Program-made: the position numbers and the translations under genes
The notes under the pieces: model-generated
Seen by the model: the letters and a program-made list of their open reading frames with translations, nothing else
What the model was told of the DNA's origin: nothing
Database searches by the model: none
DNA from: Chloracidobacterium sp.
Lineage (GTDB): Bacteria > Acidobacteriota > Blastocatellia > Pyrinomonadales > Pyrinomonadaceae
Reading direction: 5' to 3'
Length of the DNA stretch: 64,000 nucleotides
Assembly: GCA_016706275.1 (NCBI GenBank)
Contig: JADJJY010000001.1
Location: forward strand, 1,240,001-1,304,000
Shown here: positions 17,056 through 25,452 of the stretch, piece after piece
How the letters are laid out: each line of letters starts with the position of its first letter
Position numbering within the stretch: position 1 is the stretch's first letter

Positions 17056-18114
17056 ATGAAGCACCATCTCTTTTCTGACATCTCAGCAGGGGTGAATTTC
17101 GTTGCCATTGGCGGCGGAAACGGCCTTTCGACGCTGCTTTCGGGGCTCAAGCGTTTTGTCCATGCGCGTGAGACGGAGCCTGTCTGGCTCGAAAATCTGT
17201 CGGCGATTGTAGCGGTAACGGATGACGGCGGCAGCTCGGGGCGTTTGCGTGACGAATTGCAAATGCTGCCGCCGGGCGACATACGTAACTGTATGGTCGC
17301 GCTTTCAGAAGATTCGCAGATGCTGTCAAAATTGTTTCGCCACCGCTTTCGCGGCGACGGCGATCTCGGCGGGCATATATTTGGCAATCTTTTCTTAGCG
17401 GCCTTGACTGAAATCACAGGCGATTTTGCCGAGGCAGTAAAACTTTCTTCGGAAATTTTGGCGAGCAAAGGCCATATCTATCCGGCGACTGTCGCGGACG
17501 TAAGACTCGCGGCCGAGCTGACGGACGGCACCGTTGTTCAGGGCGAGACAAATATCTCGCATGTCGGTCACATGATCAAACGACTCAGGCTCGAACCGCC
17601 TGATTGTCAACCGATGCCCGAAACGCTTGCGGCTATCGCTGCCGCAAATGTCATCACCGTCGGGCCGGGTTCGCTTTACACGAGCCTGTTGCCTCCGATC
17701 CTGGTTGCCGGTGTCGCCGATGCGATATCTCGTTCCAGTGCGGTCAAGATATTTGTTTGTAATTTGATGACCCAGCCGGGCGAAACGGACGGATTGTCGG
17801 CGCGTCGTCACCTTGAGATCGTGCGGGAATACGCGCCGCAGATCGATTTTGATTACGTCGTTGTCAACGACCATCCGATCAGTCCCGTTCAGGCCGAAAA
17901 ATACACCGGGATGGGGGCCGAACAGATCGGCGTTCACGGTTCGATCTCGCCTGAGACCATCGAAGGAGCCGAGATCGTTTATGGTAATCTATTGGACGAT
18001 GGCGAGATGGTGCGTCACCATCCGGAAAAGTTGGCCCAAGTGACGCTTTTATGCGCGCTACAGCCGGGTAAGAACTCAATTACGAATTACGAATTAGGAA
18101 TTACGAGTGCGTGA
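17056..18114 (+). CDS. yvcK: YvcK/CofD-family protein (GlmR-type regulator)
   Basis: 352 residues. Family signatures: 'VAIGGGNGLSTLLSGLK' (about 16-32), 'VAVTDDGGSSGRLRDEL' (about 54-70), 'PPGDIRNCMVAL', 'GHIFGNLFLAALTE', 'ITVGPGSLYTSLLPPILV' and 'DYVVVNDHPIS'. In Bacillus and Listeria, YvcK (renamed GlmR) binds UDP-GlcNAc and controls carbon flow into cell wall by acting on GlmS. Here glmU and glmS follow directly. The last 11 or so residues ('NYELGITSA' end) are encoded by a 7-mer array, so the natural C-terminus probably lay near 'LLCALQPG'. No ribosome site is visible. Confidence 0.9.
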   Translation: MKHHLFSDISAGVNFVAIGGGNGLSTLLSGLKRFVHARETEPVWLENLSAIVAVTDDGGSSGRLRDELQMLPPGDIRNCMVALSEDSQMLSKLFRHRFRGDGDLGGHIFGNLFLAALTEITGDFAEAVKLSSEILASKGHIYPATVADVRLAAELTDGTVVQGETNISHVGHMIKRLRLEPPDCQPMPETLAAIAAANVITVGPGSLYTSLLPPILVAGVADAISRSSAVKIFVCNLMTQPGETDGLSARRHLEIVREYAPQIDFDYVVVNDHPISPVQAEKYTGMGAEQIGVHGSISPETIEGAEIVYGNLLDDGEMVRHHPEKLAQVTLLCALQPGKNSITNYELGITSA

Positions 18115-18158
18115 TTCTTGATCTGAAATTCGTAATTCGTAATTTTTAATTCGTAATT
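18078..18158. repeat. Inverted pair of 7-mer arrays (AATTACG / AATTCGT)
   Basis: Four AATTACG-type units (18078-18105) lie inside the yvcK 3' end. Four and a half AATTCGT-type units (18127-18158) lie between yvcK and glmU. The two arms are reverse complements and could form a long stem with the yvcK stop codon in the loop. Confidence 0.85.
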
Positions 18159-18164
18159 ATTGTT

Positions 18165-19541
18165 GTGAATAGTGAACTCGACATATTGATCATGGCTGCC
18201 GGGCTCGGCACGCGGATGAAGTCTAACCTTGCCAAGGTCCTGCACCGGCTCGATGGGCGGCCGTTGATCAATCATGTCTGCGAGACTGCGCTGACCTTGC
18301 GGCCGAGCAGCATTAACGTGATCGTCGGGCATCAAGCCGACGATGTGAAACGAGCAGTTACCACGGAATTGGGCGACGAAAAATTTGCATTTCCGGTCCA
18401 AAAACAGCAGCTAGGAACGGGCGATGCAGTCAATTCCGCTAAGAAACTCATGAAAGATCGCGATTCCGTTTTGCTTGTGCTTTCGGGCGATGTGCCGATG
18501 ATATCGAGTAAGACTTTGAAAGCATTAACCGCGAAGCATCGCCGGTCAAAGGCCGCTTGTACCATCTTGACGGTGGAGCTTGAAAACCCGACAGGGTACG
18601 GACGGGTCATTCGCGAAAGCGGCGAATTCTCACGCATAGTCGAGCAAAAGGACGCGAGCGAAGACGAAAAAAAATGTCCTGAGATCAATTCGGGTATCTA
18701 TTGTTTTGATACAAAAAAGCTGTTTCAGGCACTTGCGAAGGTTGGCAACAGTAATGCCCAAGGCGAATATTATTTGACCGAGGTTCCGACGATCTTAAAG
18801 AAAAAGGGCGATAAGATCGCTCTGTTTCTGCACGACGATAAGCACGAGATCGAGGGAATTAACGATCGCCGTCAGCTTGCGGCGATGGAAGCCGAACTGC
18901 GTGACCGTACCATTACGCGGTTGATGCTGGAGAACGGCGTGACGTTCATCGATCCGGCCTCGGCGTATGTTTCTGTCCAGGCAAAGATCGGACGCGATAC
19001 GGTCATTTATCAAAATGTAACTATCGAGGGCAAAACGGTTATCGGTGAAGGATGCACGATCCGGCCGGGAACGCGGATCGTAAATTCGACGCTTCGTGAC
19101 GCCGTAGAGATACGGGACAATTGCTTTATTACTGATTCCGAGATTGGTAGCGGATGTGCGGTCGGGCCGATGGCACATCTTCGCGGCCATGCTGTGATGG
19201 AGGACGGTTCTAAGATCGGGAATTTTGTCGAACTAAAGAAAACGCAGCTTGGTAAAAAGTCCAAGGCCAGCCACCTCACCTATCTTGGAGACGCGACTAT
19301 CGGCCAAAATACAAACATCGGAGCAGGCACGATCACCTGCAACTACGACGGTAAAAACAAACACGAGACCCATATTGGCAACAATGTAAAGATCGGCTCA
19401 GACACAATGCTCGTCGCCCCGATCACCGTCGGCGACGGAGCGGTTACGGGAGCGGGAAGTGTAGTAACGAAAGATATCAAACCGAATAAATTAGCTGTCG
19501 GAGCACCTGCTCGGTCTATTAAAGATCTCAGCGGTAAATAA
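18165..19541 (+). CDS. glmU: Bifunctional GlmU (GlcNAc-1-P uridyltransferase / GlcN-1-P acetyltransferase)
   Basis: 458 residues. An N-terminal pyrophosphorylase domain has 'LIMAAGLGTRMKS' (about 7-19), 'QKQQLGTGDAVN' and 'GDVPM'. A C-terminal left-handed beta-helix runs from about 250 with hexapeptide repeats and the acetyltransferase motifs 'KIGNFVELKKT' and 'NTNIGAGTITCNYDGKNKHET'. It makes UDP-GlcNAc for peptidoglycan and polysaccharide. The GTG at 18165 is chosen because the first beta strand begins at residue 5; the next ATG (18192) would delete it. It sits just after the repeat pair and before glmS. Confidence 0.95.
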   Translation: MNSELDILIMAAGLGTRMKSNLAKVLHRLDGRPLINHVCETALTLRPSSINVIVGHQADDVKRAVTTELGDEKFAFPVQKQQLGTGDAVNSAKKLMKDRDSVLLVLSGDVPMISSKTLKALTAKHRRSKAACTILTVELENPTGYGRVIRESGEFSRIVEQKDASEDEKKCPEINSGIYCFDTKKLFQALAKVGNSNAQGEYYLTEVPTILKKKGDKIALFLHDDKHEIEGINDRRQLAAMEAELRDRTITRLMLENGVTFIDPASAYVSVQAKIGRDTVIYQNVTIEGKTVIGEGCTIRPGTRIVNSTLRDAVEIRDNCFITDSEIGSGCAVGPMAHLRGHAVMEDGSKIGNFVELKKTQLGKKSKASHLTYLGDATIGQNTNIGAGTITCNYDGKNKHETHIGNNVKIGSDTMLVAPITVGDGAVTGAGSVVTKDIKPNKLAVGAPARSIKDLSGK

Positions 19542-19573
19542 CTATTCACTGTTCACTAATTGCCTATTCACTG
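19542..19573. repeat. 7-mer array (NTTCACT type) between glmU and glmS
   Basis: Two adjacent TTCACT-ending units, a spacer, and a third unit fill the whole gap between the glmU stop and the glmS start. Confidence 0.65.
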
Positions 19574-19580
19574 AAACTAT

Positions 19581-21443
19581 ATGTGCGGAATTGTCGGATA
19601 CGTTGGAAATAAACAAGTTGTGCCGTTGATCATTGACGGCCTTAGGAAACTCGAGTATCGCGGGTATGACTCGGCCGGGATCGCGGTGGTTGATGGCGAT
19701 CATCATCTGTCGCTGCGTCGTGCGGAGGGTAAGCTGCGAAATCTTGAGGAAGCGATCCGTTTGAATCCGCTTGATGGGAACTACGGCATCGGGCATACGC
19801 GCTGGGCGACGCACGGGCGTCCGACCGAGGAAAATGCTCACCCGCATCGCGACCAGTCCGGTAAGGTCGTCGTTGTTCACAACGGCATTATCGAAAATTA
19901 TCTGACGCTCAAGGAGCGTTTGCAGGTTTTCGAGGATACGGCCACCACCGAGATCTACACCGAGGTCGTCGCCCATCTGATCGGGCATTACATCGACACC
20001 GAGGGGCTGTCGCTGGAGCTTGCGGTGCGAAAGACGGTCAAGGAATTGAAAGGTATTTTTGCCCTGTCGATCATCTCGGTCGATGAGCCGGATATGATCG
20101 TCTCGGTCCGCGAAGGCCCGCCCGTCGTGATCGGCCTGGGCGATGGTGAATTTTTTGTTGCGTCCGACGTACCGCCGATCTGGGCTCATACACGCGACGT
20201 ATTTTTCCTTGGCGACAGGGAAATGGCGATCCTTACCAAAGACTCGGTGCGGGTCACGGATTTTGATGGTAACGCCGTCGAGCCGGAGCAGCAGCGGATC
20301 ACCTGGGACCCGATCCAGGCGGAAAAGGGCGGCTTTAAGCACTTTATGCTCAAGGAGATATACGAGCAACCGCGTGCCGTCCGCGATACGTCGCAAGGGC
20401 GGGTTTCGCTGGATAACGGCAAGGTATATCTCGACCCGATGGATATTTCCGATGACGATCTGCGAGCCGTGACGTCAGTCAAGATCGCGGCCTGCGGCAC
20501 GTCTTGGCACGCGGGGCTTGCCGGAAAATACATGATCGAATCACTCGCTCGTGTGCCGGTCGAGGTCGATTACGCTTCAGAGTTTCGCTATCGCGAACCG
20601 GTTCTGAGTGAAACCGATCTAATCATTGTCATCTCGCAATCCGGCGAAACGGCCGATACGATCGCCGCGATGCGTGAGGCAAAACAGGCTGGGTGCAAGA
20701 TCCTGGCGATCTGTAACGTGCAGGGTTCGATGATAACGCGTGAGGCAGACGGTACTATATTGACGCACGCCGGGCCGGAGATCGGCGTGGCTTCGACCAA
20801 AGCATTTACGGCGCAGATGGTCGCGTTGTATTTATTTGCAATGTACCTCGGCCAAGTTCGCGGGACGATCGATGAGACGCGAGCGAAGAAACTTGCTCAA
20901 GATCTCGCCGAACTGCCGTTAAAGATCGAGCAGCTATTAAATGACGCGGATTCGATCGAAGAGCTGTCGAAAGAGTTTTTCCGTGTGCAAGATTTCCTAT
21001 ATCTCGGACGCGGCATCAATTTCCCGGTCGCTCTTGAGGGTGCTCTGAAATTGAAAGAGATCAGCTACATCCACGCCGAAGGCTATCCGGCGGGCGAGAT
21101 GAAACACGGACCGAATGCCCTGATCGATGAGAAATTGCCGGTTGTTGTCATCAACACAAAAGAGGACGGCAATCCCAACAGCGTGCTGCGCTACGAAAAA
21201 ACACACTCAAACATCGTCGAGGTAAAGAGCCGCGACGGCATCATCATCTCGGTCCTGACCGAGGGCGATACGATGAGCAGCAAGGTTTCAAGCCACGTCA
21301 TCGAGATCCCTGAAACGTCCGACTTGCTCGGCCCGATACTATCGATCGTGCCTTTGCAATTGCTCTCGTATCACATCGCCGTCCGCCGCGGATGCGATGT
21401 CGATCAACCGAGAAATCTGGCGAAATCTGTGACTGTAGAATAA
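19581..21443 (+). CDS. glmS: Glutamine-fructose-6-phosphate aminotransferase
   Basis: 620 residues. The N-terminal nucleophile Cys2 is in 'MCGIVGYVGNKQ', and the glutaminase domain has 'YRGYDSAGI' and 'GHTRWATHGRP'. Two SIS sugar-isomerase domains follow, with 'ACGTSWHAGLAGKY', 'SQSGETADTIAAMREAK', 'KLKEISYIHAEGYPAGEMKHGP' and the C-terminal 'DVDQPRNLAKSVTVE'. It makes glucosamine-6-phosphate, the entry to UDP-GlcNAc synthesis. It lies 39 bp after glmU in what looks like a yvcK-glmU-glmS operon. No glmS ribozyme is seen in the short spacer. Confidence 0.97.
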   Translation: MCGIVGYVGNKQVVPLIIDGLRKLEYRGYDSAGIAVVDGDHHLSLRRAEGKLRNLEEAIRLNPLDGNYGIGHTRWATHGRPTEENAHPHRDQSGKVVVVHNGIIENYLTLKERLQVFEDTATTEIYTEVVAHLIGHYIDTEGLSLELAVRKTVKELKGIFALSIISVDEPDMIVSVREGPPVVIGLGDGEFFVASDVPPIWAHTRDVFFLGDREMAILTKDSVRVTDFDGNAVEPEQQRITWDPIQAEKGGFKHFMLKEIYEQPRAVRDTSQGRVSLDNGKVYLDPMDISDDDLRAVTSVKIAACGTSWHAGLAGKYMIESLARVPVEVDYASEFRYREPVLSETDLIIVISQSGETADTIAAMREAKQAGCKILAICNVQGSMITREADGTILTHAGPEIGVASTKAFTAQMVALYLFAMYLGQVRGTIDETRAKKLAQDLAELPLKIEQLLNDADSIEELSKEFFRVQDFLYLGRGINFPVALEGALKLKEISYIHAEGYPAGEMKHGPNALIDEKLPVVVINTKEDGNPNSVLRYEKTHSNIVEVKSRDGIIISVLTEGDTMSSKVSSHVIEIPETSDLLGPILSIVPLQLLSYHIAVRRGCDVDQPRNLAKSVTVE

Positions 21444-21465
21444 GAAATTGCTCAGGAAACGCACG

Positions 21466-21500
21466 AAAGGCACGAAACTAGTTAAGGTTTCGTGCCTTTT
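21466..21500 (+). terminator. Terminator of yvcK-glmU-glmS
   Basis: AAAGGCACGAAAC and GTTTCGTGCCTTT form a perfect 13-bp stem with an 8-base loop, then T. Confidence 0.85.
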
Positions 21501-21570
21501 GGCTTATTGTCAGACATTTCTCAACGCAGACGTTCTACCTATGGAGCGGTAATAGAGACTATCGGCTTGA

Positions 21571-22836
21571 TCATTCAAAAAACGTCTTGCTCGTTGTTAT
21601 AGTCCATATATCGGGGATCGGTTGATCGAACGAGAGGTTCTTGGTGAAGACCAACTTAGCGCCTTGGTAGTCGCTGAAAGCCGGGATGTCGGTTGTTTTT
21701 CCGGCGACATTTAGAAAGCCCGAAACGCGATTTTCTCCTCTGTCATTGATGAAATAGCTGCTTTCGATCGCGATGTTGTCGCCTTCAAATATCGGACTCC
21801 CAACGTCTGCGGTTACGCTTCTGATGATCCAAACTCCGGTACCATTGTCGCGGTCCGGCGATCTGGTGGTAAAGACCGCTCCCGTTTGATCCAGAAATTT
21901 ATCAAAAACGCGTAGATGCTCAGTCCAACCGCAGGCGTCGAGGTAACCGGCATTTGGGTGCATATTTTTAAGATGAATTCGGTCGCCATTAACGAGCGGT
22001 TCGCCTTTGTTTTTCGCGCTTGCGGAAACAATTTCCCAACTGCCTGAGCCGTTGTCACGGTTTGGATCTAAGTGCGTTGACACGAACTTAGTCTCGGTTG
22101 GAACTTGTCTAAATTCCGGCTTGCTCCAAACCTCTCCCCAAGCGTCGAGATACGAGCCGTCGTTTGGGTAACGGTTTTGCAAATTTACGACCGAGCCGAT
22201 CGTGATCGGAGCACTGTCAGACTGGCGAGTCGGGACAGCAGCGTTATTACGTGCAGCAGAACCACCAGGAGCGGCAGGGTTTGACGTGCCTCGAATAAAT
22301 TTACCGGTGTAGATCACATATCCGCTTCCGGCGAATGCGATCAAAAGCAGCGACACAATAATAAGGCGTGGAGGGCTGAAAAATCTCGTCGCTGTCGCGA
22401 CGGCATTGTTCTCCCCAACGGCATCGCTGATCGTGATCGTTTCCTCGCTCCGAGTATATTGAACAGTTTGTTCTTCGACGACGAGCAGATCGCTTTCGTC
22501 AGAGATCGTGACATCCGGCGTGAATCGATAGCCCATTTTAGGCACGGTTTCGATAAGGCGTTTGCCGCCGTCGTCTTCGATCAGCTTTCTAAGCCACGAA
22601 ACATTTCTAGCCAATGTCGTTTCCTCGACATATGTATCAGGCCACACGGCGTCGAGGATCTCATTTTTTTTCGTTACTCGGCCGGCGTTCGCGACGAAAA
22701 AAAGTAGCAGGTCAAACTGCTTTGGAACAAGCTGGACCGCCTCGTCACCACGCCAAAGACGGCGTTCTGGCACGTCTAATACAAATGCGTCAAAACGATA
22801 CGATGCAGTTTTTTCTTGGTGTTTAACGGTATCCAA
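21571..22836 (-). CDS. Membrane-anchored winged-helix regulator with beta-trefoil-like outer domain
   Basis: 421 residues. An OmpR/PhoB-type winged helix occupies about 10-105 ('YRFDAFVLDVPERRLWRG', 'EETTLARNVSWLRKLIEDD', 'IETVPKMGYRF'). An acidic linker leads to one membrane helix at about 155-175 ('RLIIVSLLLIAFAGSGYVIYTG'). The outer part (about 215-421) has three related blocks, each with 'GYLDA'-like and 'DNGxGxWxI'-like motifs, which reads as a beta-trefoil. This is a one-component regulator of the CadC/ToxR layout. The start is TTG (22836); no ATG or GTG lies nearby. Three 11-bp direct repeats begin at the start codon. Confidence 0.82.
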   Translation of the reverse strand: MDTVKHQEKTASYRFDAFVLDVPERRLWRGDEAVQLVPKQFDLLLFFVANAGRVTKKNEILDAVWPDTYVEETTLARNVSWLRKLIEDDGGKRLIETVPKMGYRFTPDVTISDESDLLVVEEQTVQYTRSEETITISDAVGENNAVATATRFFSPPRLIIVSLLLIAFAGSGYVIYTGKFIRGTSNPAAPGGSAARNNAAVPTRQSDSAPITIGSVVNLQNRYPNDGSYLDAWGEVWSKPEFRQVPTETKFVSTHLDPNRDNGSGSWEIVSASAKNKGEPLVNGDRIHLKNMHPNAGYLDACGWTEHLRVFDKFLDQTGAVFTTRSPDRDNGTGVWIIRSVTADVGSPIFEGDNIAIESSYFINDRGENRVSGFLNVAGKTTDIPAFSDYQGAKLVFTKNLSFDQPIPDIWTITTSKTFFE

Positions 22837-22867
22837 AATAAATCCAGAATAAATCCAAAATAAATCC
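22835..22867. promoter_or_regulatory. Three tandem 11-bp repeats, candidate operator
   Basis: Three AAAATAAATCC-type units in exact 11-bp register lie between the divergent regulator and the 22.9-28.5 kb gene run, overlapping the TTG start of the regulator. One unit per helical turn suits a winged-helix protein of the OmpR class, which binds direct repeats of about 10-11 bp. Autoregulation is an inference. Confidence 0.5.
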
Positions 22868-22928
22868 AGACACTTTGAGGTGTCCAGATTAGATTTATTC
22901 GTCAGCAGATAATTTAAGACGAAATCAA

Positions 22929-23231
22929 ATGGAAATCAAGAGAAAGGTCGAAATTTTCACTGCAACGAATCGCCGTTTTGTCGTTCGTCGAAATAAACCG
23001 GCGCACGACATCGCCTGTGTATCCTGCGGTACAACGATGGTCACGGCTGAACAGGCAGCCGAGATCTTTGGAATTTCTCAACGAAGCGTCTTTCAATTTG
23101 TCGAAACCGGAAGGGTACATTTTACCGAATTAGCAGAGGGCGGGGCAGCGTTGATCTGCTTAGCCTCGTTCGCTGATGTTTTCGGCGGACCGGTTCAGCC
23201 CAGACTGATCGGGGATCAAAAAATTAAGTAG
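22929..23231 (+). CDS. Small excisionase/MerR-like helix-turn-helix protein
   Basis: 100 residues. A basic N-terminal part is followed by 'CVSCG' (a CxxC pair, about 34-37). A short helix-turn-helix ('MVTAEQAAEIFGISQRSVFQFVETGRVHFTE') of the kind found in excisionase-like and MerR-type DNA-binding domains comes next, where the last strand 'GRVHFTE' replaces the usual 'GRIPAVR'. The hydrophobic 'GGAALICLASFADVFG' ends it. It may bind DNA near its own divergent promoter. First gene of the run opposite the membrane regulator. Confidence 0.6.
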   Translation: MEIKRKVEIFTATNRRFVVRRNKPAHDIACVSCGTTMVTAEQAAEIFGISQRSVFQFVETGRVHFTELAEGGAALICLASFADVFGGPVQPRLIGDQKIK

Positions 23232-23243
23232 GAATACGTAAAT

Positions 23244-23672
23244 ATGAAAGGACTATTGTTTCTAACATTGGTAGCAGGCTTGATGATGGCCTTAAATGAG
23301 GGGGTGTCAGCACAAAGAGGCGTGATCGATTACGTTAACAGCAGCTCGGGAAAGCTCACGCCGGTTGCGGGCGAGAACATATCGCTATTGGTCGTCACCG
23401 CTGACAGGGACAATGCTGAGGTTGGGATCAGAAAGGGCAACCAGATCTGTGTCTTGAACGTTCGGCGGGGTTCGGAGTGGGCATCCGTTTACGCGGCTGC
23501 AGAGTGTGCGGCGATGAAATTCAGCAGACAGCTGCACAAGATCACGTACGTACACAATCCGCAAAACGCGGAATTACAGCAGAAAGATAAGGCGGTGATC
23601 GATCCGGCAACCAGATCGATATCTTTCAGTCGCGGTAGTAACGCCGTTCTGACACTCTTTTACGAAAACTGA
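23244..23672 (+). CDS. Small secreted protein, unknown function
   Basis: 142 residues. A signal peptide (about 1-23, ending 'VSAQ') precedes a beta-rich body with two Cys ('QICVLNV' and 'AAECAAM') that could pair. No family is recognised. It starts 12 bp after the helix-turn-helix gene, so the two are co-transcribed. Confidence 0.68.
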   Translation: MKGLLFLTLVAGLMMALNEGVSAQRGVIDYVNSSSGKLTPVAGENISLLVVTADRDNAEVGIRKGNQICVLNVRRGSEWASVYAAAECAAMKFSRQLHKITYVHNPQNAELQQKDKAVIDPATRSISFSRGSNAVLTLFYEN

Positions 23673-23800
23673 AACGCAAATTAGCAAACAGGGAGATGTA
23701 TTTGAAAAAGACGACATTACTATCGATTCGATCAATTTTTCTCCCAGCACGAAATAATGTCGGCCGCGTAACGGCGGTGCCCAATTAATGGAGGATATTT

Positions 23801-24634
23801 ATGTTTTGTCCGGAATGTGGAACTCAGAATCCTGATACCGCTAAGTTTTGTGTTCGTTGTGGCTACCAGAATCAAATGGCGGGTGGAGCCGCTGGTGCCC
23901 CGATGCCGCCCCAAATGGTTGCGTCCGCTCCTGCGAGTTCGGGATCAAAACTGCCGTGGGTATTTGGCGGATTAGCCTTGCTAGTGATCGCGGGGCTGAT
24001 CGGATTCATGCTTTACCGAAACAATTCAAATGCATCAGCGGGCGAAGGCAGTCCGACACCGAGACCGAGGAATACAGCCAACACTGTAGCCGATGTGCCT
24101 GCTGCAAGTAATTCGACGAACTCAAAACCAGCAGTTCCGAACTCAGATCTAGCGGAAGTAGAAAAGAAGGCTCAGGCATTTGTCGGCAAGTGGGCAGCTC
24201 AAGTGGGAAAGGATACCTTTACTATTACGTACGGCGTACCGAGCAAACAGGGCGACACATTTGTCATACTTGCGACCGCGTCCCAAAAAGGAAAGGCAGA
24301 CGTAGCGTCAACCATCATCTTTTCCCGCGATGAATGGATCAAGGAGATCGACAATACTGGTAAGGAAATCAAATTCAAAGCTGATCCCTCTGCCGATGGC
24401 AGCAGGATGGCCATTAACTTAACCGATGGTTTGGCCATGACATTTGTCAAAGTAGATCCTTCCGCCCAAACGTCAGGTTCGACGACTGGGTCGGCTCCGA
24501 AAAAGAACCCTGTCAATTGTGACAAGAAATGCTATCAGGTCTATGACCAATGCATGGCGGACTATCGTCAAAATCCGGACCCGGAAACGATATGCAGAGC
24601 GAAACAGCAATCGTGCTTGAGCAAGTGTCAGTAG
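23801..24634 (+). CDS. Zinc-ribbon membrane protein with GKW beta domain and Cys-rich tail
   Basis: 277 residues. An N-terminal zinc ribbon 'FCPECGTQNPDTAKFCVRCG' (about 2-21; four Cys as CxxC pairs) leads through a Pro/Ala linker to a membrane helix at about 49-69. Then come a Ser/Asn-rich spacer and a beta domain (about 120-225) that begins 'FVGKWAAQVG', a relative of the AGTW domain. The tail carries six Cys in two spaced groups ('CDKKCYQVYDQC' and 'CRAKQQSCLSKC'). With the ribbon inside and the rest outside, it could link an external signal to a cytosolic partner. TGGAGGA precedes the ATG. Confidence 0.75.
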   Translation: MFCPECGTQNPDTAKFCVRCGYQNQMAGGAAGAPMPPQMVASAPASSGSKLPWVFGGLALLVIAGLIGFMLYRNNSNASAGEGSPTPRPRNTANTVADVPAASNSTNSKPAVPNSDLAEVEKKAQAFVGKWAAQVGKDTFTITYGVPSKQGDTFVILATASQKGKADVASTIIFSRDEWIKEIDNTGKEIKFKADPSADGSRMAINLTDGLAMTFVKVDPSAQTSGSTTGSAPKKNPVNCDKKCYQVYDQCMADYRQNPDPETICRAKQQSCLSKCQ

Positions 24635-24669
24635 TTTTTCAGAACCGAGTAGGATCCTTGTATGTAATT

Positions 24670-25404
24670 ATGTCTAGAACAAAGTTTCAAAAAATAACGA
24701 TCAACGCTATTAGATCAGCGATCATTCTCGCTCTCTTGGCTGTTCTTTCCGGATGCCGTGAAATATCGGTATTCCTTGATCCGGGCAAAAACGCCCCCAA
24801 AAAGCAGCTAAAGCTGGTGAAGCGCGAAAAGCCAAATCTTGAGTCTGATCCCGGCGACCGGCCGGTCGATCCTAATGCGACGGATCTAGTAGAAGCGACC
24901 GAAGAGGAAGCGGTTGAGGATGGAATCTTGGCCCAGCAGACAGCATCTGCGGCAGATGTCGGTGACGGCGATGAGGACGAGCTGATCGCTGAGATCGAGC
25001 GAAAGGCGAAAGCGATCGTCGGGCGTTGGGAGACTACGACCGTAACGGACGACTTAGTCGCGTTCGAATTCGGTCAGCCTAAGGCCGAAGGCGAGACGTT
25101 TGTCGGCACCTATACGTTCTTCGTCAACGATACGCAGGATGAGCCGGCGAAATACGTCGTTTCTCGCGAAGACGTGATCAGGTTTTTCTCGGGCGGCGTC
25201 GAGAACAAAACGCTGCAAGTCACTGTCTCGGCAGACGGGCAATCGCTAACCTTTGTCGGCAACAAGGGAATCACATCGAAGATGGTGCGTGCCGGTTCGC
25301 GTCCAAAACAGCAGCCGGCTCCTGCCCAGATACAGGAAGTTCCAAACGAAAATTTGCCGCAAACAAAAGCGACTCCGCCTCGGGTCGAACGGCGTGAGCA
25401 GTAG
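24670..25404 (+). CDS. Lipoprotein with GRW beta domain
   Basis: 244 residues from ATG 24670. The longer frame from 24550 overlaps the previous gene and places 40 residues before the signal, so it is rejected. Lipobox 'LSGC' is at about 28-31. A Lys/Glu-rich acidic linker follows, then a beta domain starting 'IVGRWETTTV' (about 130-225) that parallels the previous gene's domain block by block ('GQPKAEGETFVGTYTF', 'VVSREDVIRF', 'VSADGQSLTFV'). The Gln/Pro-rich tail is variable. Paralogous to the neighbours on both sides. Confidence 0.74.
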   Translation: MSRTKFQKITINAIRSAIILALLAVLSGCREISVFLDPGKNAPKKQLKLVKREKPNLESDPGDRPVDPNATDLVEATEEEAVEDGILAQQTASAADVGDGDEDELIAEIERKAKAIVGRWETTTVTDDLVAFEFGQPKAEGETFVGTYTFFVNDTQDEPAKYVVSREDVIRFFSGGVENKTLQVTVSADGQSLTFVGNKGITSKMVRAGSRPKQQPAPAQIQEVPNENLPQTKATPPRVERREQ

Positions 25405-25452
25405 GGTGGGCCAGATCGAGTATTAGATCAGAGAATTGTGGAGAAACGAACA

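Noticed and set aside
19542..19580. glmS ribozyme ahead of glmS
   Set aside because: The spacer is only 39 bp and filled by a 7-mer array; there is no room for the ribozyme.
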